A program made the translations under genes and the position numbers. Below are positions 7,900 to 15,422 of a DNA stretch of 26,006 nt, one piece after another. Position 1 is the stretch's first letter. The number at the start of each line of letters is the position of its first letter. Source of the DNA: Lachnospiraceae bacterium UBA4711 (GTDB lineage: Bacteria > Bacillota > Clostridia > Lachnospirales > Lachnospiraceae). The stretch spans positions 1 to 26,006 of the forward strand of contig DHJV01000093.1 in the NCBI GenBank assembly GCA_002404515.1. The letters are read 5' to 3'. The notes under the pieces were generated by a model, which saw nothing but the letters and a program-made list of their open reading frames with translations, was not told where the DNA came from and searched no databases.

Positions 7900-9258
7900 T
7901 TACCAGTCACGCTTCTCGATCGGAATATATTCTTTGTGATGACCGACGAACTTGTACGCCGGACGGATAATCTTGCCCTTATTTACCAGCTCCTCGATCC
8001 GATGTGCAGACCAGCCGGAGATACGGGAAATTGCGAAGATTGGTGTGAAGATCTCAATTGGCAGCTTCAACATTGTATAAACGAATCCACTGTAAAAATC
8101 GACATTTGCGCAGACCGTCTTAAATGTCCGGCGATGCTCACTGATCAGCTTCGCTGCGATGCGCTCAACTCTGTCATACAATGCAAATTCATCCTGTAAG
8201 CCCTTCTCCTCGGAAAGCTTTTTTGCATATTTCTTCAGAATCACTGCTCTTGGATCGGACTCACTGTAAACTGCGTGTCCCATACCATAGATCAGACCGG
8301 AATGGTCAAAGCCCTTCTTATCAAGCAGTCCCTGGAGGTATTCAGAAATTTCATCCTCGTTCTCCCAATCCTTGACATGCATCTTCATATCATCGAACAT
8401 CTGCTGTACCTTGATATTCGCACCGCCATGCTTCGGTCCCTTCAGGGAACCAAGGGAAGCAGCGACTGTCGAATAGGTATCTGTTCCTGTCGATGTCAAT
8501 ACATGTGTCGTAAAAGTTGAGTTGTTACCGCCACCATGCTCCGCATGGATAACCAGACAGACATCCAGAACCTTTGCCTCCAGTGCCGTGTATTTACCAT
8601 CGGTACGAAGCAGACGCAGGATGTTCTCTGCGGTTGAAAGCTCTTTCTTTGGTCTGTGGATAACTAAACTCTTATCGAGATAATAGTGTCTGTATGCCTG
8701 ATAACCATACGCCGCCATTACCGGGAACTGTGCAATCAGCTGCAGACACTGCATCAATACATTTTTAATATCCAGATTGTTCGGATCCGGATCGTAGGTA
8801 TATAACGTAAGTACACATTTCTGCAGGACATTCATCATATCCCGGCTCGGTGCCTTCATGATAACATCACGGTTAAAACTCTCCGGCAGCTGGCGAAGCT
8901 CTCCAAGCACTTCCTTGAAACAGTCAAGCTGTTCCTGACTTGGCAGATCGCCAAACAAAAGCAGATATGTCGTCTCTTCAAATCCATACTGGCTGTTCCG
9001 GAAGCCCTGTACGAGCTGCTGTACCTCGTAGCCTTGGAAATAAAGTTCTCCAGGAATTGGCACACGATGTCCATCCACAACGCTAAATCCCATAACGTCG
9101 GACACTTCTGTAAGTCCGGTCAGTACGCCTCGTCCGTTGGAGTCTCGAAGTCCCCGCTTTACGTTGTACTCTTCGTAGAGATTTAAGTCAATCTTACCCG
9201 AATCGTTACAGAAACGTACATATTCATCTAGTATCTGGTCAAATTTCAAATCTGACAT
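7900..9258 (-). CDS. gltA: Citrate synthase
   Basis: 452 residues. It condenses acetyl-CoA and oxaloacetate to citrate in the cytoplasm. The active-site elements are visible in order: HAEHGGGNNST near residue 238, GPKHGGAN with the catalytic His at 277, GMGHAVYSESDPRA with His 328, and NVDFYSGF with Asp 387. The C-terminal SRISGWSAHRIEE segment is also typical. It is slightly longer than the common 370-430 residue bacterial enzymes. AGGAG lies 8 nt before the ATG. The gene starts 16 bp after the stop of the transmembrane Ser/Thr kinase, so the two are almost certainly co-transcribed. No aconitase or isocitrate dehydrogenase gene is present here. 2-methylcitrate synthase activity cannot be excluded from sequence alone. 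Confidence 0.95.
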   Translation of the reverse strand: MSDLKFDQILDEYVRFCNDSGKIDLNLYEEYNVKRGLRDSNGRGVLTGLTEVSDVMGFSVVDGHRVPIPGELYFQGYEVQQLVQGFRNSQYGFEETTYLLLFGDLPSQEQLDCFKEVLGELRQLPESFNRDVIMKAPSRDMMNVLQKCVLTLYTYDPDPNNLDIKNVLMQCLQLIAQFPVMAAYGYQAYRHYYLDKSLVIHRPKKELSTAENILRLLRTDGKYTALEAKVLDVCLVIHAEHGGGNNSTFTTHVLTSTGTDTYSTVAASLGSLKGPKHGGANIKVQQMFDDMKMHVKDWENEDEISEYLQGLLDKKGFDHSGLIYGMGHAVYSESDPRAVILKKYAKKLSEEKGLQDEFALYDRVERIAAKLISEHRRTFKTVCANVDFYSGFVYTMLKLPIEIFTPIFAISRISGWSAHRIEELVNKGKIIRPAYKFVGHHKEYIPIEKRDW

Positions 9259-9274
9259 GCCCTCAACTCCTATC

Positions 9275-11686
9275 TTATTCGATCTTTTTACTCGTTGAAT
9301 AACTGTAATCTGTTATCTTTCCATTCTCCGGATCAGCATAAGCACTTATGCTGATATAATCGTCGTCCTCATAGTAATATACATAGTAGGAAACGAAATA
9401 TGTATACTCATCCTTGGAGAAATCATCACCCAGATCACTATACATCGACTCAATCCTGCTTCCATCCTCGCCCAGCGCAATGCCGCCCGGGAATACAATG
9501 TTGCCTGTATAATAATCCGCTTCCACTCCGATCTCAGTGATATATCCATACTTTGGCAGAATCGCATTGCCGGTGAAGTTATCCAGTTTGATGCTGAGCT
9601 TCTCGCCGTTTTTCTCCATATAAGTACTCTCGTAGCTCTTGCCACTAATATATCCGCCAACTGCTGTATCGAGCGTCCATCCATCTTTCTCCAACTCTGT
9701 AAACGGAACCGGAAGTACATAATTCTTATCTCCGATAGTAATGATTCCATCAAACCGATCAGTACTTGCTCCTTCCGGTGCCACATATAGATCGTTGATA
9801 GATGGTGCATCCATGCTCAGATCCGCAACTGAAGCTGCGTTCTGCGGCATCTTGGAATTAATCAACCGGATGGAAATCAGATTCTTCTCCGGTGTCACAT
9901 CGAAGTCCATACCATCTTTCACATCATCACCTGCATAATCAATCGATACATAAGTTCCGCTTCCATCAGAATATTCGTTTTCACTCCGGTATTCTGGTGC
10001 GCCATATGCCGTCTTGATATCACTCTCTGTTGATTCAAACAGCTTGATTCCATTTGCCAGTTCAATTGTAAAATCGTCTTTATATTTTCCGGTTTTAGAA
10101 CTAAATGAGAATCCAACAACATAACAGTCATTGATTTCCGCCTCATTGACACTCGGATTGGCTACGATCACCGTCATCTGTGCACGATCTGTGTAACTCG
10201 TGATATACTCCCAGTCACCAGATGCTACCTTCACAGTCGCGCTGTCTGTCTGCCAGCCCTTTGATTTCCACTCTGAATATGGAAGTGGGAACTGGTAGAT
10301 CGTACCATCAATATTCGCTGTATAATCTCTCCACGAATCGGAGAGTTCTGTCGGCCAGACATAATCGCCTACACCGCTCACATCTGCCTCCGTCGTCGCT
10401 TCCGTTGTGCTCTCTGTCGTCGCATCTGCTGCGCTGGCGGTCTCTGTTGTCTCGGCTGGCTGTTCTGCCGTCGTTGCACCGTTATCTTTTTTCTTTCCAC
10501 CACCTAAGATCAGAACCAGACCTACAATCAGTGCCACAACGGCTGCCGCAATCCCTGCGATCAACCCAATCTTCTTTTTATTGTTTCCAGATGCAGTATC
10601 GTTCTGTCCCGGTGTCAAATGCATCGACTGCATCGATGCAGACATCAAACTGTTTCCGTTTCCGGATGCAGTATACGGATTTGCCTGCGGCATTGCATTG
10701 CCTGCGGCAGCCGGTCCGCTTCCGTACAGATCCGTGAGTAACTGTCCAATATCCTGATATCGCTCCGATGCTTTTACCGCAAGTCCCTTGCGAAGCACCG
10801 CCTCCGTCCGCTCCGATACGGAGATACCTTTCTTGGAAGGATCCACATACGTGTCCTCCTCCATACGTTCCACACCGTTCGGTGGAACCTCGCCAGTGAG
10901 CATCTTATACATTGTTGCACAGAGACTGTAGATATCCGTCCAAGGTCCCTGTTTTCCCTTCGCATAATACTGCTCCGGTGGCGCATAGCCATGTTTTAAG
11001 ATTACGGTATAAGTTTTGTCGGTCTCTGCGGATTGTCCGCGTACCGAGCCAAAATCAATCAGCTTGATCTTGCCTTCGTTATCAACCATGATATTATCCG
11101 GGCTGATATCCCGGTGTACCAATCCATTTTTATGTACCTCATACAGAGATTCAAATACAGGTTTCATCAAAGCAAGAACGGTTGCCTCATCCAGTTTTCC
11201 GCCCATGCCCTTCAGATAATGCTTCAGATCCACACCATTGATATATTCCATAACGATATATCCGGTGCCATTCTCATAGAAGAAATCCTTCACGGATACG
11301 ATACCCTGTAACTGATAGAACTTTGAGAGATTCCGTGCTTCTTCTACATATCGCTTTAAGCCTTTATCATATATTTCTTTCTTACTATCCAGTGTTGATA
11401 CGATCGTTGTTGTCATCGTGTCTCTCTGCGCAAAGCTCTCCGGATAATACTCTTTGATTGCAATATACGTCTGCAGATTCAAATCCCAGCCAATGTATGT
11501 AATTCCGAAACCGCCCATGCCAATCACACGGCCGATCATATACTTCCCCTGTAAAACTGTAAACGGACGCAGGCAGTTTGGCTTTTCTTCATAACCGCTC
11601 ACATCAAACCCACAATATGGACAGACATCTTCGCCCTGTCCAAGGGCCTGCATACAATTCGGGCACTTATCATATCTATTCTGCAT
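9275..11686 (-). CDS. Transmembrane Ser/Thr protein kinase with zinc ribbon and duplicated extracellular domain
   Basis: 803 residues. An N-terminal zinc ribbon (CPNC at 8-11, CPYC at 22-25) precedes a Hanks-type kinase domain at about 49-320: glycine loop GMGGFG (56-61), ATP-anchoring Lys 78, HRDISPDN (191-198), DFG (211-213) and APPE (235-238). The catalytic loop has Ser where Ser/Thr kinases normally have Lys (HRDxK). A Gly/Asn/Ser linker leads to one membrane helix at about 373-395, then a Thr/Glu/Ala-rich stalk. The outside part has two related halves: NIDGTIYQFPLPYSEWKSKG at about 458 and TIGDKNYVLPVPFTELEKDG at about 650 align, as do later ELANGIKL and VFPGGIAL segments. There are no PASTA repeats, so it is not PrkC-like. 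The ribosome binding site is GGGAG 9 nt before the ATG. It is followed by citrate synthase. A sensor kinase role is inference. Confidence 0.92.
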   Translation of the reverse strand: MQNRYDKCPNCMQALGQGEDVCPYCGFDVSGYEEKPNCLRPFTVLQGKYMIGRVIGMGGFGITYIGWDLNLQTYIAIKEYYPESFAQRDTMTTTIVSTLDSKKEIYDKGLKRYVEEARNLSKFYQLQGIVSVKDFFYENGTGYIVMEYINGVDLKHYLKGMGGKLDEATVLALMKPVFESLYEVHKNGLVHRDISPDNIMVDNEGKIKLIDFGSVRGQSAETDKTYTVILKHGYAPPEQYYAKGKQGPWTDIYSLCATMYKMLTGEVPPNGVERMEEDTYVDPSKKGISVSERTEAVLRKGLAVKASERYQDIGQLLTDLYGSGPAAAGNAMPQANPYTASGNGNSLMSASMQSMHLTPGQNDTASGNNKKKIGLIAGIAAAVVALIVGLVLILGGGKKKDNGATTAEQPAETTETASAADATTESTTEATTEADVSGVGDYVWPTELSDSWRDYTANIDGTIYQFPLPYSEWKSKGWQTDSATVKVASGDWEYITSYTDRAQMTVIVANPSVNEAEINDCYVVGFSFSSKTGKYKDDFTIELANGIKLFESTESDIKTAYGAPEYRSENEYSDGSGTYVSIDYAGDDVKDGMDFDVTPEKNLISIRLINSKMPQNAASVADLSMDAPSINDLYVAPEGASTDRFDGIITIGDKNYVLPVPFTELEKDGWTLDTAVGGYISGKSYESTYMEKNGEKLSIKLDNFTGNAILPKYGYITEIGVEADYYTGNIVFPGGIALGEDGSRIESMYSDLGDDFSKDEYTYFVSYYVYYYEDDDYISISAYADPENGKITDYSYSTSKKIE

Positions 11687-11742
11687 CGTATCCCTCTCCC
11701 TAATCTCTGTTAATCTGTGTCATTTTTTACACATATGTTAGA

Positions 11743-11771
11743 ATTATACCAAAAATACTACTTTCCTACAA
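11743..11771 (-). promoter_or_regulatory. Promoter of the kinase-citrate synthase operon
   Basis: TTGTAG, 17 nt, then a perfect TATAAT on the minus strand, ending about 57 bp upstream of the kinase start. It lies just beyond the phosphoesterase stop (11778). I see no terminator between the two, so read-through from the upstream operon is possible. Confidence 0.7.
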
Positions 11772-11777
11772 GTTTTT

Positions 11778-12368
11778 TCAGATTTCTATGATGTATTTTT
11801 CAAACGCATTTACAACCTTTGTATTCTTGTATTCTGAAATCCGTTTGAAATCTCTTCCATAATTGATATGCACATGTCCATGTGCAAACAGCAACGGCTC
11901 ATACTCATCTAAAATCTGATAAAACGCCTGAAATCCCGTATGTGGCAGATCGGTGCTGTCATTCAGCTCAAACGCCGGCGAATGTGTGATCAGAATATCC
12001 AGTCCACCAGCTTTCTTGATCTTCCTGCGAAGCTTGCGCACACGTTTCTTCATCTCGTCTTCAGTGAACTGATATGTTCCAAAATTATAACACATACTTC
12101 CGCCAAGTCCGGCGATCCGCACACCATTGTGCACATACACATCATCGTCGATACAGATGCATCCGTCCGGCGGCGTCTCATCATAGCAGGCATCATGGTT
12201 GCCATGCACATACAGAATCGGCACCTTCGCAAATGTCGCCATGAAAGACAGAAACTGCGGAGCCAGATCGCCACAGGAAATGATCAGATCGATCCCCTCT
12301 AATTTACTTTTCTCAAAATAATCCCAATAATACTTGGACTCTTCGTCTGCAAGTAACAAAATCCTCAT
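11778..12368 (-). CDS. Small calcineurin-like metallophosphoesterase with an atypical first motif
   Basis: 196 residues. Motifs of the calcineurin-like fold are seen in order: ADEES at 7-11, CGDL at 32-35, GNHD at 56-59, THSP at 128-131 and GHVH at 164-167. The first motif is normally D-x-H; here Asp 8 is kept but the His is replaced by Glu 10. The other metal ligands look intact, so one metal site may be altered. The family hydrolyses phosphoesters, including nucleotides and cyclic dinucleotides; the substrate here is unknown. The gene starts 5 bp after the ParB-BMP fusion gene, so the two proteins are probably made together. A possible ribosome binding site, GAGG, lies about 10 nt before the ATG, inside the end of the upstream gene. 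Confidence 0.85.
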   Translation of the reverse strand: MRILLLADEESKYYWDYFEKSKLEGIDLIISCGDLAPQFLSFMATFAKVPILYVHGNHDACYDETPPDGCICIDDDVYVHNGVRIAGLGGSMCYNFGTYQFTEDEMKKRVRKLRRKIKKAGGLDILITHSPAFELNDSTDLPHTGFQAFYQILDEYEPLLFAHGHVHINYGRDFKRISEYKNTKVVNAFEKYIIEI

Positions 12369-12373
12369 TTATC

Positions 12374-14359
12374 CTAGCCCTCGTCCTTTACCTCTTTTTG
12401 TCCGGCATCTGGTTTTGTATCGTTTTGTCCGGCATCCGGTTTCGTGTCATCTTTGACACCCTTCTGCTCGACAATGGATTTCGCCTCATCCTTCATATCT
12501 TCCACATCCGGAATCTCGCCCTCTACGTTATCGACCAACCAGTTCATCAGCATGATTTCCTCCGGTGTCATGATCTCCTCATCCTCATTCTTGATCGTAT
12601 GATCCTGTGCCCGCAGCACGCCATAGAACGGATGAAAGCTGTTCTCGCGGATCAGTTTACCGATAATTCCGACCAACTGCTTCGTACCCTCCGGCACCTT
12701 GTTCGAACAGATGATATCAACTACCCCGGCGGAAAGTCCCCACCAGTAGTTGATTGCCTTTTCCTTTACCGCATCATCCTGCTTGATTGTTCCGTCAATC
12801 ACGCTCTGGATAAGCTTTGCATAGAACTCGCCCCACTGATACAATGGAAACGCAAGGTTAATTGTCTCATCCCCCTCGATATGATATAACCCATATCGAC
12901 GGTTATGGGAATTCGGTTTGATCATAACCTGATCGGAGATGTACTCGATTCCATTTTCCTCGAATTCACGGAGTACGTTCTCCCGTGTATTTCCCTTTAC
13001 AGTCGTCCATTCCAGATAGACCCTTGCATAAGGATTCACCATGCGCGCTCCAAGCGCAAATGCATTGATGTTCGCGGTCATACCGACGATCGGATAGTCC
13101 GCCACATAACCAATTTTTCCATTCTTCGATAATGCACCGGCAATCATGCCCGCGAGGAATTTCACTTCATAAAGTCTCGCGTAATAGGTGCTGATAACCT
13201 TATGGGAGGTGTTCAGCGAACAATTCATGACGGTTACTTCCGGATGATTGACCGCCACCTTCACGCTCGCGCTGATCAGCTGTGGTGTTGTTGTGAAGAT
13301 GATTGACACCCCCATCGCGATCAGATCTTCCATCGCCGATATCGCTTCTTCTTCCGATGCGATATTATGCACCTTCAATGTCTTGATCGTATCCGGATAG
13401 TGCTCATCTAAGTATAATCGCCCAAGCTCATGTCCATACAGCCACTCGGATTCCTGCGGATCTTTGTTAAACACAAACGCCACCATGACTTTCTTCGGTG
13501 TCGAGCTTCGGAAATAATCCATCAGCTTCTTGCGTCCGAGTTTCGTCGGTTCCATGTGCAGTTCAACTTCCCTGCCCTTGGACTCAATCAGGAACTCATC
13601 CCACAGGAGCTTGATTTTCTCCTTCATCTCCGCTTCGGTCATCTTCTTCACAGCTTCGTATCCGTAGATGTCAATAAAGATCAGAAATGTATCACTGTTC
13701 GTCAGCGGTAACTTATCTCCGCCAAGTGCCTTGAATGACACGCAGAATCTGTGGTTCGCAGAGCCAAAATCATGCTTCTGCTCATCCGTCCACGCTGCAT
13801 CCGGGTCTGGGCTTGTAAGCTCTAACAAACGACAGAAACATCCCTCCTGTGAAAACCAGATATAGTTAATTTCTGTCAGCTTGTAAAAATCCATGAATTC
13901 ATAATAGATCTTCACCTGCAGGTCATCCGTTTTCTTCGGAATCTTCCGCGTTACCTGTGCCGGGATTGTAACCGCGTTGAAATATTTCATCACGGATACA
14001 CGCTTATTTCCCTCCACAACATAGAATTTATTCATATATTCGTAAACCTTGATCGGATCACGAATTCCCTCTTCAATCTGGCTGTCACACAATGCCGACC
14101 ATTTGGCACCAAACTCTGTCTTATAATCAAGCAGCGGCATGAAGTTGTTCGCAAATGCGTATGTTCTTCCGACATTGCTCGTTCCCACGATGCGGTCCAG
14201 CGGAATCTGCACGATACCAAGCGACATCTCGCCCACAATGTCAACACCCTCTAAGATCTCATCCAACACCGGAAGGTATTCATTCTCACCTTTGGAAACT
14301 GCATTCTTAAATGCTTTCAGTCCTAATTTCTGTGCTTTTTCGTATTCTACATATGACAT
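12374..14359 (-). CDS. Cytoplasmic ParB-like / BMP (PnrA-like) ligand-binding fusion protein
   Basis: 661 residues with no signal peptide or lipobox. Residues 48-140 look like a ParB/sulfiredoxin-type domain: IVQIPLDRIV, then SQIEEGIRDPIKVYEYMNKF, then VVEGNKRVSVMKYF (the GxxR box, 117-120) and IPAQVTRKIP. A linker of about 140 residues follows. From about residue 288 (PKKVMVAFVFNKDP) to about 600 there is a BMP/Med-type domain, with GYVADYPIVGM and NAFALGARMVNPYARVYLEWT typical of nucleoside-binding PnrA/TmpC proteins. BMP proteins are normally exported lipoproteins feeding an ABC importer; this one should stay in the cytosol and has no transporter genes beside it. The C-terminus carries two 9-residue repeats (TKPDAGQ) encoded by a 27-bp DNA repeat. 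GAGGTG 8 nt before the ATG supports the start. Nucleoside sensing coupled to the ParB-like domain is an inference. Confidence 0.82.
   Translation of the reverse strand: MSYVEYEKAQKLGLKAFKNAVSKGENEYLPVLDEILEGVDIVGEMSLGIVQIPLDRIVGTSNVGRTYAFANNFMPLLDYKTEFGAKWSALCDSQIEEGIRDPIKVYEYMNKFYVVEGNKRVSVMKYFNAVTIPAQVTRKIPKKTDDLQVKIYYEFMDFYKLTEINYIWFSQEGCFCRLLELTSPDPDAAWTDEQKHDFGSANHRFCVSFKALGGDKLPLTNSDTFLIFIDIYGYEAVKKMTEAEMKEKIKLLWDEFLIESKGREVELHMEPTKLGRKKLMDYFRSSTPKKVMVAFVFNKDPQESEWLYGHELGRLYLDEHYPDTIKTLKVHNIASEEEAISAMEDLIAMGVSIIFTTTPQLISASVKVAVNHPEVTVMNCSLNTSHKVISTYYARLYEVKFLAGMIAGALSKNGKIGYVADYPIVGMTANINAFALGARMVNPYARVYLEWTTVKGNTRENVLREFEENGIEYISDQVMIKPNSHNRRYGLYHIEGDETINLAFPLYQWGEFYAKLIQSVIDGTIKQDDAVKEKAINYWWGLSAGVVDIICSNKVPEGTKQLVGIIGKLIRENSFHPFYGVLRAQDHTIKNEDEEIMTPEEIMLMNWLVDNVEGEIPDVEDMKDEAKSIVEQKGVKDDTKPDAGQNDTKPDAGQKEVKDEG
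12396..12448. repeat. 27-bp tandem repeat encoding the TKPDAGQ C-terminal repeat
   Basis: Two copies of TTTTGTCCGGCATCYGGTTT plus YGTRTC at a 27-bp period, with only three differing bases, lie inside the 3' end of the ParB-BMP gene. Each encodes nine residues of a disordered, charged tail. Copy number may vary between strains. Confidence 0.7.
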
Positions 14360-14407
14360 AATCGATTCACCTCGTCTCTTAAGTCCTTGTTTGCATACTC
14401 GGTTATT

Positions 14408-14436
14408 ATTATATGCGGTTTCTGCATATTATACAA
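14408..14436 (-). promoter_or_regulatory. Promoter of the ParB-BMP / phosphoesterase operon with an internal inverted repeat
   Basis: TTGTAT, 17 nt, then a perfect TATAAT on the minus strand, about 50 bp upstream of the start codon. The spacer and -10 contain ATATGC / GCATAT (14411-14416 and 14424-14429, 7 nt apart), a possible operator. Confidence 0.7.
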
Positions 14437-14449
14437 GAGATTTTCCCCT

Positions 14450-14655
14450 GACAGTGGGGATTGTGGTGGATGTGACGCTTTCTGTGGGGGGTGATAGTTC
14501 TGTTACGGGACCGCTTCCGCTTAGTTGCTCCGAGCAGCGGTACTAAATTCGCGCACGCGCTCATTAAGTACCGGCTGTCGCAAATGTCCCTGCACAGAAT
14601 CCATCATCCCCCACAGAAAGCTGTACATGATACACGAAAAGTCCCGCTGTCCCCG
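14450..14655. repeat. About 200-bp imperfect palindrome in the non-coding gap
   Basis: The left arm 14477-14511 (GCTTTCTGTGGGGGGTGATA...) and the reverse complement of 14586-14621 (GCTTTCTGTGGGGGATGATG...) match over about 35 bp with few differences. Weaker matching runs outward to GACAG at both ends. The centre has its own hairpin, GGTACT (14539-14544) with AGTACC (14567-14572). The left arm carries about 12 extra bases. There is no plausible gene in it. A MITE- or REP-like element or a structured RNA are the likely explanations; I do not recognise the family. Confidence 0.65.
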
Positions 14656-14689
14656 CCACGCCCGAAGCCAATTGGGGCTTTGTGGCTGG

Positions 14690-14796
14690 TTTCCCAGCTT
14701 TTCCCCAAATCCACTTGCTTCTCAATAGCTTCCGGTTGGGTGATTTTCCCGTTTTTCCAACTTTTCCCCAAACCTGCTTGCTTCTCAATAGTTTCC
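14690..14796. repeat. Imperfect 44-bp direct repeat at 63-bp spacing
   Basis: Copies at 14690-14733 and 14753-14796 share CTTTTCCCCAAA and TTGCTTCTCAATAG with few differences. The 63-bp period is a multiple of three, and the minus strand stays open through both copies (…IEKQAGLGKSWK… / …IEKQVDLGKSWE…), but no start codon with a ribosome binding site is present. It lies 10 bp beyond the reconstructed end of the frameshifted lipoprotein. Together with the palindrome it fills the only gene-free stretch over 300 bp (14360-14805). Confidence 0.6.
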
Positions 14797-14805
14797 AAAC
14801 ATAAT

Positions 14806-15374
14806 TTAATAATTATAGCAATTCAACTCTTTCACTTCTTGTTTACCCGTGTCTGTATAGTTCAGCTCCAGAACTACCTGTGCATCATCACAGCTTACAC
14901 CATTCATGATCTGGAGCAATAACAAAGCGGCTATATCCTGTGACAACAGTACTCGCTCTTGTAAATCCTTCTCCTGCCCGTCACAACCAGTCTTGTAAAA
15001 TCTTTGCTATACGCGACAGACAGATCCGCTGTTATAAGATTGACAGAGGGATTCATGTTCAAAACATCAACCATATTACTCTTTGCATTTTCCAGTTGTG
15101 CATCTGTATATTGAACTTCAATCCTACGATCCGAATTGATTCTTGCACTTTCGCACTCACCATTTTCTTCCCACGATTTCAAATTATTCTGCTCATACAG
15201 TTTCAGATCAGAATCAGAAAGCGTTTGAACATCTCCTGATACAAACATTTCAAGCGGGTACACCACCGTGTTTAACCCTTTTTTCCCACATGCACCTACC
15301 ATAAGGGCAGTTGCAACCATAAGAATCAGAAACACCATCTTTCTCTTTTTCATTGTATTATAGAATTTCTTCAA
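14806..15374 (-). pseudogene. Small lipoprotein gene interrupted by a single-base frameshift
   Basis: As sequenced, the frame starting at 15374 stops at 14931 after 147 residues, and the last 14 residues (RRRIYKSEYCCHRI) look like frameshift nonsense. Shifting by one base near 14973-14981 (minus-strand ACGGGCAGG) continues the protein as QEKDLQERVLLSQDIAALLL and on through VVLELNYTDTGKQEVKELNC to a stop at 14806-14808. The total span is 569 bp, exactly one base short of a 189-codon gene plus stop. The N-terminus is a lipoprotein signal: hydrophobic residues 14-27 with lipobox VGAC (Cys 29). The TTG start at 15374 has AGAGGGG about 6 nt upstream; the ATG at codon 8 has no ribosome binding site. 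It follows the larger lipoprotein gene by 48 bp. I do not recognise the family. No classical slippery heptamer is visible, so mutation or sequencing error is more likely than programmed frameshifting. Confidence 0.75.
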
Positions 15375-15422
15375 TTTGCGCCCCTCTTATAATCGTTTCT
15401 TCAAGCTTGTTTCAATTCCATT

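Noticed and set aside
14604..14802. Minus-strand frames over the 63-bp repeat
   Set aside because: Two different frames are open across the repeat, the in-frame start is TTG without a ribosome binding site, and the nearby ATG (14802) stops after five codons.
14491..14922. 143-codon plus-strand frame across the palindrome and repeats
   Set aside because: No ribosome binding site, unlikely composition, and it runs over the end of the frameshifted lipoprotein gene.
14973..14981. Programmed -1 frameshift in the small lipoprotein gene
   Set aside because: The site (ACGGGCAGG) lacks an X-XXY-YYZ slippery heptamer and no stimulatory hairpin is evident just downstream, so a simple one-base deletion or error is preferred.
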